This document shows, in pieces, positions 11,280-22,700 of a stretch of 64,000 nt of DNA. Position 1 is the first letter of the stretch. Each line of letters opens with the position of its first letter. Under the pieces are notes generated by a model that searched no databases, was not told the origin of the DNA, and worked only from the letters and a program-made list of their open reading frames with translations. The DNA lies in the NCBI GenBank assembly GCA_037783415.1, contig JAZGTN010000029.1, positions 3,057,501-3,121,500 of the forward strand, in the 5' to 3' direction. The translations under genes were made by a program, and so were the position numbers. Source of the stretch: Leptasterias polaris. Taxonomy: Eukaryota; Echinodermata; Asteroidea; Forcipulatida; Asteriidae.

Positions 11280-11475
11280 ATTCAGAGCCAAATTCCCTCG
11301 AGCTGCTTGAGCAGAAAACATTTCTTCAAAATTGTCTGCTAAGCAAAAGTGAGCAGAATACCAGTCACAAACGGTATATGTGACATGGTGTTTTGACTGG
11401 TAACCTTATTCTGATCAGCAAATTTCTGATGTCCTTAGCTACTTTTTGTGCTTATGAAATTAGGCCCAGGTCATG
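11280..11475. mobile_element. MITE, AGAGCTGCTTAAGCAG family, copy 1
   Basis: Runs GAGCTGCTTGAGCAGAAAA ... GAATACCAGTCACAAACGG ... GACTGGTAACC ... CTTAGCTACTTTTTGTGCTT ... GAAATTAGGCCCAGG. This matches, with drift, the copies at 38216-38414 (inverted orientation) and 42365-42571. The ends are inverted complements of each other in the better copies. Confidence 0.65.
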
Positions 11476-11533
11476 GGGCGAAAATACCAATTCGTTTGCC
11501 GTGGGGATTGAGAGATATCTTCGTCGGACAGGG

Positions 11534-11714
11534 GTTTGAGATCGCGGTTATTTCTCTGCATAAGCCACACAAAATCCCCCCACAGATTGGCTATCAAACG
11601 CTCTTACTCACAATCTCATTGTGATCGTAGGTTAAAGATGGCGCCATTTCAGGCAATAATGTATTGGCTATTAGGTAGACTAACAACCACGATCACAGAC
11701 TTGGAACAAGTCTA
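11534..11714 (+). mobile_element. Hairpin-ended MITE (TAGACTTG family), copy 1, 5'-truncated
   Basis: GAGATCGCGGTTATTTCTCTG through AACCACGATCACAGACTTGG...CAAGTCTA matches 63358-63553 almost throughout. The first ~12 bases (the left TAGACTTG hairpin) are missing, so this copy is broken at its left end. The central part reads GCAATAATGTATTGGCTAT in both copies. Confidence 0.75.
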
Positions 11715-11867
11715 GGTAGGTTAAGGCGCTTGCGCCCCTTGCTTCTACAAACACTTGAACCCGAATCTGACACTCATTGACTAAGCAAAATAATACAGAA
11801 ATTACTGTGGGCCATTTCTCACCAATTTCGAATCTTTGGCAGTTACGGTGTCAAACACATAGGATAT

Positions 11868-12367
11868 TTTGGACATTTTGGACACTGGACATTGGACATT
11901 GGACTTCAGACATTAGAAATTGGATATTGGACATTTTGGACATTGGACATTGGACATGTTGGACATTGGACGGTGGACATTGGACATTTTGGAGATAGGA
12001 GATTGGACATTGGACAGTGGACATTTTGGTCATTGCACATTGGACATGTTGGACATTGGACATGTTGGACATTGGCCATTTTGGAGATAGGAGGTTGGAC
12101 ATTGGAAATGGTTGTCATTGGACATTGGACGGTGGACAGTGGACGTTGGACATTTTGGACAAGTGGACAGTGAACAGTGGACATTGGTCAACATATATTT
12201 ATCAGTGGACAGTGGACGTTGGACAATAGACATCAGACAGTGGACGTTGGACATTGGACATTGGACATTGGACATTGGACAGTGGACATTGGAAACTTGG
12301 GACTTTGGACATCAGACAGTGGGCAGTGGACATTGGATATTTTTGACATTGGACATTGGACATTTTT
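11868..12367 (+). repeat. GGACATT minisatellite
   Basis: About 500 bp made almost wholly of GGACATT, GGACAGT and GGACATTTT units (7-9 bp), with rare breaks such as GGAGATAGGAGATT. Open frames of 80-105 residues on both strands arise from the lack of stop codons in the unit and are not genes. Confidence 0.95.
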
Positions 12368-12370
12368 GAA

Positions 12371-13523
12371 AACACTGTTTGGACCTTGTGTATGTCCACA
12401 TAGTGTTTCAATTCCAGTCATTGTTTGGGCATCTTTTGGGTCTCAGGTCCATACTTCGCATGTAACACTTACACACGTTTTGTCGACCTTGTAAATCGAG
12501 GGCTTCTCCTTGCATTCACATTGTTTTCAAAGCCACGTCCCTTGGTTTTGTACACGAAAGCGAAACGAGGACGTCCTCGCTCTGTCAAAACGGGTAGACA
12601 TGCTCTTTACACACAAACACTTAGTTTTCCTCTCAAGTCTCAACCATGCGTCCTTGAATGTGATTTGTGCATTGGTTACAATTCTTTTTGGAAATAGCAG
12701 TTTGACCTAACAGGGAGCCGACCATCCGAAATGCTTTACCTCCCCCAGAGCAAGGCCTTCTTGAAACTCCGTAATTTCGCAAAAAAAGGTGCAGTGTCTT
12801 TTAAAGATGTAGAACCGGAATTTAGATTTCAATATTAAATAGCTATTTTTACAGATTTGAGCAAGAAAGTTATCAGCTTTGAGGTGCTGCACGAAAAGAA
12901 TCCGTCAATGAGAAGTGGTAGTTAATTAAAAACTAAAACATAATTATTTTCGGGATCCCACCCTACATTATCTCACGTCCATTAGCCATGTACAAGCACA
13001 ATTACATATGTATTTGTGCATTGGCACTTGGTATGGTTTTCGTTTTGAAACAGCATCATCTGTCAAAATTCGTTCATTGGAAAATAAAATTCTCAATAGC
13101 AAATTCATTTCCGCAAAATATGGCCATGCAGTTAAACTTTAAGACACGTCAGTATTAGCGTCCAGGCCGAACAAATCTTGCAAGCGCTCAGCTGGCTACC
13201 GGTATAGGTGCCGCCGTGCGTGTAATGTTCGACGTCTGCAGGTGACGAGACACTGTGTAATCCGATACAGAGTACTTACCCGCATGGGACATTTCCGGTA
13301 CCTCTCCACACACAACACACTTAAACCATGGTAGCTACCTCTATGCTTTAACGATAATGTCAAGCTAACTCAGAACGCATTACATCGTCGTGTGTCTTGT
13401 TAATCGTAGCATACACAACACATCCTACCGTTCAAGTTATAACCGCGTATTTTCTCCATCTACCAATCATACCATTGGTGTTCGTCGATAATTGTCCTTA
13501 TTGGTGCATTCGGTGCATAAATT
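12371..13523. other. Upstream region of START gene
   Basis: Nothing can be named in most of this stretch. The last 400 bp (about 13140-13520) has more CpG than its surroundings and is the natural place for the START-gene promoter, but I see no decisive core-promoter element. Confidence 0.3.
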
Positions 13524-13694
13524 ATGCTCAGATATTTGGCGCCGGTGACATTAGGTGTCTGCGCTGTCAGTGTGGGTATTTTAAGCGGGAAACCAGCGCC
13601 GGTGAAAAGCAGAGTGTCGTCTGCCGTGAGGCTCTTCGTTGCAGCGCATTGTAGTGGTGGTGGTGATAACACAGTGCTCAAGACCAGCCGTACA
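13524..13694 (+). other. In-frame open extension upstream of START-gene ATG
   Basis: The reading frame of START exon 1 stays open for 57 codons upstream, to an ATG at 13524. The extension starts with a hydrophobic, basic, Ser-containing stretch (MLRYLAPVTLGVCAVSVG) that would suit an organelle-targeting or signal sequence. The ATG at 13695 has the better context (A at -3, G at +4) and gives the family's usual length. The extension may therefore be only 5' leader. Which start is used is open. Confidence 0.35.
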
Positions 13695-13781
13695 ATGGAT
13701 TATAACCAAGAAGCAGAACGTATGTCACAACGGGTGTTTGAAATGTACAACGACAAAGACTGGAAAGTCGCCAAAACTTCG
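13695..13781 (+). CDS. Exon 1 of START gene
   Basis: ATG in context ACAATGG. 29 codons ending TCG before the GTAAGA donor, phase 0. It encodes MDYNQEAERMSQRVFEMYN and the DWKVAKTS segment. Confidence 0.88.
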
Positions 13782-16700
13782 GTAAGAGTTTTCGATTCAA
13801 TTAATATGTGATTACTTTACATTCAATTTGACATTAATTTCTATCTTGCTTTTCCAGTTGGGATAAAACTTTACTTCACGTTTTTTTGTACATCACTAAT
13901 AAAAGAATTCCTTACTCCACTGGGTCAGGGAAGAAGGGGCGGGGTTCTGTGTATATGACTTTGAACTTCACCTCCATTCATTTAACCCTTACCTTAAACT
14001 ACATCTGTACACCGTGTAAATCAAGTAGGCCTACTCAAAGTGTAAAAACAAAATCATTCTAAACATCAGCACTGCATACATACACCACCGAGCAAGATAT
14101 ACATATATAATATGGAGAGCACATGCGACTGGATAACCCAAGGACAAGATAAGCCTCCTGTAGGGTAGCTACAATCATGGAGCTATCCATGCGACAATGA
14201 ATAAGTCTTACCAGCAGTGGGTCCTTTCTTTATGGTCTTACCATCTTACAAAGCACACGAAGCCGCTGACTTCGGATTTGTCCCTATAATTGAAACTGGT
14301 TTTAAGCCATAGAATCATTTAATGTACATTCTTAAACCTTATTTATGTTCAATAAGTTTTTGTCGAATAAGTTACGGGCCCTTGAACAGGAAAATTATGG
14401 TTGGCCTAAATTTCTCTTGACTTGACAAAAGTTGAATTTGTACTCAGTATAATCAATCATCCATGGTTCAATCATTCGTTCAATTTACAAATCTAAAGAT
14501 TCAGACTGAAGTAACCAAGGTCAAGATCAAGTTTAATAATATCAAATATCCATATTCGTAAACTATACATGGTAATGCCCTATATGTGTTATATTAACAT
14601 TAGAAACGACACTATAAACCGACGACATCTCTGAGTCATTTCCTATGGGCTGAGATAGTGCTAGGGTTTTCTGGTACGTCAAGTCAAAGATGTGTTTGTT
14701 TTATTGTAACCCACACAGGATGTTTCACCTCGTATGTGTGAACAAAAGGGGGTTAGACAAAGATCATTAAGTTGAACGTCGTTCGTCGAACTGGAGCTAT
14801 TCTATAAATAATGATGTGGGTTTGTGATATGTTATAGAACAAAGAGTTGAAGGCAAGACAAAAAAATGCCCTCCTCGGTGAACATTTAACTTATTTTCCT
14901 GCTTCAAGACCTGTTATGATATTTGCTGTTCCGTGAAAAGGTTATCTGGTGGGATGTTTAGAAAACAAAAATGTCATATGATAGTTGTTAAAAATGTGGT
15001 GAAAACATTTATTAAGAACTCAAAGATCAATAGAGGAGTATAGCTTTCTGAAAGTGGAGTCAGAAGCTAGAAGAGAGCATCTTGGAACATGACCCAGGCG
15101 GGTGGGAAAAGGGAATGCGGCCATTCTTAGGTTTGTGCTGTATTATTTAAAACATAGAATTTGAAAGAAATCTGCATGAAAACACTTTCCTTGTCAGAGG
15201 AACTGCAAGAATTGCAAACCGATGGTTTTGTTGTTGTGTTAATTAAGTGACGACGAACTTATTTGTCCATGGGTGTTGGATCCAATCTTTCTGACAAATT
15301 GTTTACTTATTCAAATTCCTTTGTACTTTTTGACCTGCCCTGATCGATCCCTTCTCGTAAATAAATAAAACAACATGTTAAAATATAAACTCCCAAGCAA
15401 ACTAAAAGCAAGGAAATAATATAATAATATAGTCTGGTATAGCGCACGTCTGCCAATAAGATACCTTAAAGCGCTTGAACAAAATGAAACTCTTTTTGTT
15501 CAACCCAAAATTATTTAGAAACATTTCAAGAGTATTGTGGAAATGATAACCGTTCGGCCAAATTACCCTTTAATGTTTTTTTCCTTCGAAAAATATGGTT
15601 GTCAAGTCTTAAATCAGCAATTTTTTAAATATAATAAATGGGGGCAGGGAAACCACACAATTTCTTGCCCGAGCATTTTGTGGTGGTACTTAACTATACT
15701 TTACCAGAGGGTGATATGCTTGAATGAGCTTTCGTCTTGCATCATAATTTTACGGGTACCTCTCGCCTTCTTTAGTTGCGAAGCTTCAAAGTACACGTCG
15801 CCTTATGGCCTTTCAAAACTGCGGTAACTTCTTAAAATTCGGGATTACCTTCACAGGGGGGGGGGGGGGGGGGGTAGGTGAATGCATTGTCCTCAAGTTG
15901 TTCGGAAGGATTGTCGCCCCCTCAGGAATGTTTGCAAAAAGGCCTCACGCTGGCCGAAATGTGGGTCACCACAAATTGGCTCCTTTCAACGTGCGAGCTG
16001 AGCAGGTACACCCGCGGGGATACGGTTACACATGTTTTGGGCATAGAGAGTGCGGGCTGGTTTTTCTTCTCTGTGTTTTTTGTGCGGATCAAAACACAAT
16101 ATATTACAAGACAGTGATTGATGTTTCGGGTGTACTGCTGCGGCTGGTGGTGTAGGTACACGATGGTATTAAATATCACCTTTATTACATTCCGATTGCC
16201 CATTGTATTCTGAAATACTATTACCCGTAGGTAGAAAAAAAACAAAAACCACCAGACATCCGCAGCTGAGTGTTTTGCAAGATTTTACGCCATCCCTTCA
16301 TCTGTTCATGCTCATAGTTTTTGTACTTTGTCCAGTTTTAATAAACATTTGCATGTTGATACTGACATCCACCATGCCTCCGATTTATCAATGTTTGTTC
16401 CACTATCAATACAAAACAATTTCCTGTAAAACAAAAGAAGCAAGGTTTCTCAAATTGCCCTCTGTACTGTGTCGTCTGACCTCGCGGAGTCCGTTAAACT
16501 TTACCAGTTGTTGAATGCAAAGAATAAAGAGCATTTTGAAGTCCCACATGTTTGTTGTTACAAAATAATTTCCAAAGTCAACTTTCGAAACTCAGAGCAC
16601 ATGGGGACCTGGAAGGGTAACGACCCCTTGTCATGACTTAAGTGCGTTCACATTTCAACTTGTCAATGTTTAGACTACACGCGAGAGGCTTTTCTTTCCC

Positions 16701-19700
16701 GCGGTTCCAGGTCGTGACCCAGTAGGCCCCAAGTTTCGTAAAAAATTGAAAAAAGTACGGGTTGACACTAACCCAATAATGGGTCCCATTCGGCATCGCT
16801 TACACCACGGAGGGTTTGGTTCTTCTATACGGCTTAGCAGTCAACAACGTTGGCATCGTGGGAAACCAAACTGTAAAAGTTTCAATTATTGTTCTTTGTT
16901 GGTTCACGTCATTTTGTTGAGACCAGCTGAGCCCAATTTCATGGCACTTCCTTGTCGGTGGAATTCTGCACTTGGCCCGTAGAATCACACGCTTTACGAT
17001 TCGGTAATCACATAATTCTGCGTTAAAACGCTGCCTTGAAATTTGGCTCTGATCATGTAGAAAAATTGACCACTATATTTGCGTCTTCGTGTGCAATATT
17101 TGCATGTTTGCAAGTCCAGGGGGTCGATTTCACAAAGCACTAAGAAAAGAAAAAAATAATAAGGTGAGTCGTCAGTATTTAACCATTAGTGATTTGTATT
17201 GCGCCATCACACTTTGCACAGCAGCTTTGATGAATTTGCACTTATGATGAATTTACACTTATGATCAATTTTTACTTTTTGTGAAATCAAGCCCAGGACC
17301 TATATCATAAATTCAGCATAAGAAAAAAATAACCAGATTGGAACAAGAGTTCTCGGATTTTACTCAATGTTTGGAGAACAGAACAATTACTTTATGGGAA
17401 AAGTATATCCATTACTAATAGAAAACTTTTTATAGTTATACCAGACAACCTGTGAATAAAAAAATAATCAGAAACTGAGGGAGTTACAGTTTTGAGAAAA
17501 TAATACAGAATCCTAAGGGTTTATCTTTATATGTTTTATAGTAGATTTGTGCATTATGTACTTAATTTTCGAAATTGGAAACGGTTTTTTTCCCGGGGGA
17601 CTAGTCTTCCTCTTTCATTGTAGTGTTTCAGTCGTAAATTACTAGTAATCAGGACAAAAGGCACCAGTTTCAGGTAAACAAAAAATATGCATTTTAACAT
17701 TTCAGATTAAGTTTCTGTCAAACACATAGTTCCGATCATCATTAGTCACATACCGGTGTACGTCATATTATTCGAAAACTATAAAGGTTTGATAATCTGT
17801 AAAGGTGTCATGGCTTTGGCGGTGCAACCAAAGTTGACACGTATAACTTGTTGGTCAATTTTAATTGCTTGTTATACCGCTCCATAATGGTCATACTACC
17901 GGTAACCATTGCGTAATTTTGACCCTGAAAACCTCACACAGTCTTCTGTCTCTTAACCTTCCTTCGTGTTTTCATTTCTTCACGGTCTGTACCTGACAGG
18001 ATATTCCAATCGAACAGACACAGGTGAGTGACCGGTATACAGAGACTAACAATGTTTATGTCCCCCGTGTTGCTGTGAGAGCTGTCCCCTGATTGGTTAA
18101 ACGCTGGACAGGTGTATTTCAGCTGTTGATAATTTGGAATGCTTAAACCTGTCGTCTGGCGTTTTTCTTGTCTCGCCAAGTGTGACTTGTTGCATGCCTT
18201 ATATTTTGACAGTGTTGTAAAAACCAATGTGGAACCTGTTCTGTATTATTTTTCATCACACTTTTCAGGTGTCTTTGCACAAAGGGCGACCGCATGGGTC
18301 TTATCAGAACTCTCGTTTTCATAAAAACAAAAATATTTAAATTGTCTTCGATTTTGCCACAATTTACAGAGCGGTTAAGTCACACTGCAATTAACTACAA
18401 GCACAAACAAGAGGTCATTACCACAAAAGGGTGTCCCGCCAAAACTAAGTTTACTGTTTTAATGCGTGCTTTACAGCTTGCTGTCTTTAGCAGAAAAAAA
18501 ATTCCTCAGCAATTTATAGCTAAGCTCAAAACAAATGTGCATACTGGAAGAGGTAGCCAGCCAGAATGTTTGTAAATTGTTCCTCGTTTAATTGTTCTTT
18601 ACAGCAGAAACTTGCTAGGCAAAATTTTCAGCCGAGGCAGCTTTTAGTAAATCACCGAAGAAGGCATTTCCAAGATCGTCAATCATTTAAAATATCATAG
18701 ATTTGTTGCGTTGCTTTATTGTCAAGTTTTATTAGCATTTGTGGGCCCCGAGTTATAGAAAGACATCCCATGCATGGTTTATAGAAAAAACACCATTGCA
18801 TAAAATTAGATTTTCACATGACCGGTACTAACCGCCAATAGAGGTGTATGGTACTTTCTTTGTTCGTTTTTGTAAAGACTTCTTAAAAGCTCAACTTGCT
18901 ACTTCCTACTTAGTATAATCTGTGTAAGCATTGACCCAAACATCTTGCATTTATGTACTTTTAGGATAAATCTTTGACCCACGCTATATACTTCGAGGTT
19001 TCTAATCAAATTTAAATGGAAAACAATAGAACAATCAAATGTAAATGGAAAACGATAGAACAATAGATTGCAAGTATTGATGTTTGCACTCGGTGCTCAC
19101 AGTTGCACTTAAACTACCCCAATTGGGGTCAACGTATGCCCCGATCGGAGCAATGTTCGCTCATTGAGGACATAATTATTGTGGTCCTCGACCGGGAAAG
19201 CCATAGATGTGCACTCCTCAACTGCCGCTACGATGCTCCTCTTGTCTTCACTCCAACTATCCCATTTAATGTAACAATAATGTACCCCGATTGGAACTTG
19301 CATCTCCCAATTAAGATAAAGTACTCAAACCCCTCTGCATAACGAGACTTGCACAACTTTCGCCACGGGCTAAAAAGCTAAATGTGTGTTAATAAACATA
19401 ACGTTGCCTTTAATTTGTCTTCCGGCAGAACACTGTAATTAACATGAAATTGCCTCTTGTTTATATTCCGTAATGAAGCATGATCGAACTGCTCATTTAG
19501 CTAACAATGGTTGCTTACTTTCACAGTTTTCTTAAAAAAAAGTTAAGTCTTATTTTTTACAGTTTTGTGTCCGCATGAACAACATTTTCCTTTGTGAAAG
19601 TTCAGTTCAGTTTTTCATTGTATTCAGTTATCAACGTGTGATTTGTGAATTTGTTCATACTCACATTTTGTTGTTCCCTTTTTAATGCATTTGTCATATT

Positions 19701-22700
19701 ATAATATTGTATTCGTCTACTGTTTTACCCAGCACTTCAAAATGTATCCAGTATTCCTTGTCTGTTCATTGTGTCGACAGAATATAATATTATATATGTC
19801 TCCTGATAAAGACATTAATATAGGTTAGTCCTAGACTTGACTCAAGTCCCAATCCCGTGCAAGGCCCTTCCTTGCCTCATCGTCAGAAAACTATTATTTT
19901 GCGCTCTGCATTCCCCAACCTGTTCCTTGATCGCCACCGCATAAATAACTACATTTTGTCGGTGAGGGCGCGCACTGGTATTCTGTGGCTGCATGCTGGC
20001 GCGTTACCTTAGGAACCTCGCACGAGAAAGGGACTTGAATCAAGTCTAGGTTAGTCCTGACGTCGACAACCAATGTGAGAAATGTAACATGTAAATTAAA
20101 CTAAAAGTGACCCTCCAAAATAAAGGGTTTGCCTTTCACCTTTTTAGTGACTAGCCAGCAGGACCAGTTAGCTTGTCATTTAACTAGTCCATCAGCTTTT
20201 TTCACTAGTGCTTCTTTGAAATGAAAAAGGGAAGCTTTCAACACTGAACTAACCAGCCGGACCACTTGGAGAGATTTTTGACTGGTCCTTAACTGTTTTT
20301 AACTGTCATTTGGCAAACGGACCACTGTTAAGTAAGAACGCTGAAATATAGCCTGCAAGCATGCACTGTACTGTTTAGAACATCAACATTTGAAATTTGA
20401 GGTATTTGCACCGCCCCCTCACAACACAACCTGGCAGAGGCTCCTGCAGAGCACAGTTCAAACCCACCTCTATACTCAAACTTATTCAAAACAATCTCCT
20501 CTCTTAAAACGCAATGAAAAAACAAACCTCCCGGGTCAGAATTGACCCAGATGGGGGGGGGGGGGGGGGGGGGGGGTTGAACCATTCCAAGGTCAAGCTG
20601 ACTCTGAACGTGGTTTAAATGGGATTGTAACTCGGATTCTGCGTCATTTTGAACAATTTTTTCTTGCTCATTTTGACACAGATTCCAGGTCAAATTGACC
20701 CAGAAAGTTGTCAGGTTACATGGGACCCCGATCCGGGTCACTCTGACCTGGAAGTGTTTTGAGTATCGGGTCAATTCTGACCCGGAAGTGTTTTGAGTAT
20801 CGGGTCAATTCTGACCCGGAAGTGTTTTGAGTATCGGGTCAATTCTGACCCGGAAGTGTTTTGATTATCGGGTCAATTCTGACCCGGAAGTGTTTTGACT
20901 ATCGGGTCAATTCTGACCCGGAAGTGTTTTGAGTATTTGGTCAATTCTGACCCGGAAGTGTTTTGTGTATCGGGTCAATTCTGACCCGGAAGTATTTTGA
21001 GTGTCGGGTCAATTCTGACCCGGAAGTATTTTGAGTGATGGGTCAATTCTGAACCCGGAAGTATTTTGAGTGTCAGGTCAATTCTGACCCGGAAGTATTT
21101 TGAGTGTCGGCTCAATTCTGACCCGGAAGTATTTTGAGTGTCGGGTCAATTCTGCTTCGGTTTTTAAAGTGCAGTGGTTACTGGTGCTAAATCTATAATG
21201 GTAACATTCTTCTTGCTAGAGTGCTTTTTAAAGTATTGGCCGATATGGTCTACTAGATGTGACAATAAATGTGTCGTACTCTTTTGAGAGGTATGTTTTG
21301 TAAATTTCAATAAATAAATAAATGAATACATGAATACATAAATAATACATGAATAAATAAATAAATGAATACATTTGTTTTCCTCTCAAAATCATTCATC
21401 CTTTGCAGAAAGACATCAGAGTTCTGTACAAGAAATCCAGTGAATTCGACGGCTATATGTAAGTAACATTGGAAGTGAAATCGAACACTAAAAAAAAACA
21501 TATTTAATTTTCTCACTGGTCATATTATTGATCGTGAGGTGATTGTGCAATTATTCAAATTTGTTAGAACAATAGAGTCGACCGTAATCTCGTCATGTTC
21601 GGCCCGGTTCATTGACACTTATTTCAAGTTTTGCCAAATAATGATGCGACAACATGAAAACGACCCAACATATCAATAAGATGAACACCTTTACTAAATA
21701 CGTCAAGAAAAAAGAAGAAGAAAAAACCCAAAACAAGATTAAGTGGAACCTGCAACTGAAAGGAATGATTCAATGGTTATTTGAAGCGTGTCAATTCCGA
21801 TCTTGACTGTTATTAATTGAAGGTACTTTTCAGGATTAGTAAGGATAAAAACGTCATTGTTTAATTTTAGTCTAAAAGCTTACTGATTATGATGTTCATA
21901 CTAGAACAATTATTTCTGTGAAATGTTTCCCTCGGAAATGATGTCATATTATTTAGAAACTGTATCTGAAAACCCCCGCAACAGCTGATTTTGGTATTTA
22001 CAACCAAAATAAAGGACATCGTGTTTACATGCTGAAAATTGTGCATTGTTGTTCACTATTTCTCCTGACTCACTCAACAGATTAAGCCCACATTTTCACA
22101 GGTTTGTTGTTATTTAATGTGTACATGGTTGATCACATAAAACATGAACACTGTTTGCGACTATTTTGTCATCTTTAACATCATCCTGTATAATTCCTTT
22201 AAACTTGGGCTTATCCTACGACTAAACCCATGAAGATTCCACCATAACACAGAATGGCGGTTTACATTTTCTCAGTGGTTTTGCGCACTTGTTTCATCAT
22301 CATGATTGCGCAAAATCTAAACGGCAAACTGACTGTTTCAATACATTTTTCTCACATAATTATGGCAGGGTTTTCTTAGACTCATTACTGATCATCTAAG
22401 ATACCTTTAAAGTGTCTTGGAAAACTGCTAAATTAAATAGAAAACGCCATTCAATTCCGCGTCATAAAATGGAAGCTTCGCACACAGACACAACAGTCAT
22501 CACGTGTTCATGTTGCTAATGTATTGCACAGACAAAGGCACCCAACGCCAATCAAACCCAATTGACGAGGTCAGACTCGTCTCGTCCAATACAGCGTAAA
22601 AATAACGGGCTCGTAGACGAAATGGACAATTAAAGTTGAACTCAGTCTGGAGTCACTGCAGACGACCACATGGACATCGTTGCTAGGTCCTGTGTACTTT

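Noticed and set aside
11777..12494. Several 70-105 residue frames (WTLDIGHW..., MSNVQCP...)
   Set aside because: The GGACATT minisatellite lacks stop codons in most frames; no independent evidence of coding.
15537..16155. Open frames including a Gly-rich one
   Set aside because: The glycine run is the 19-base G tract; no recognisable domain and no exon signals around it.
20328..20774. 148-residue minus-strand frame with a Pro run
   Set aside because: The proline run is the 24-base G tract and the rest is the GGGTCA repeat body.
20735..21157. CRISPR-like array of regularly spaced palindromes
   Set aside because: There are no unique spacers, since the whole 34-bp unit repeats. The genome is eukaryotic, so it is a minisatellite.
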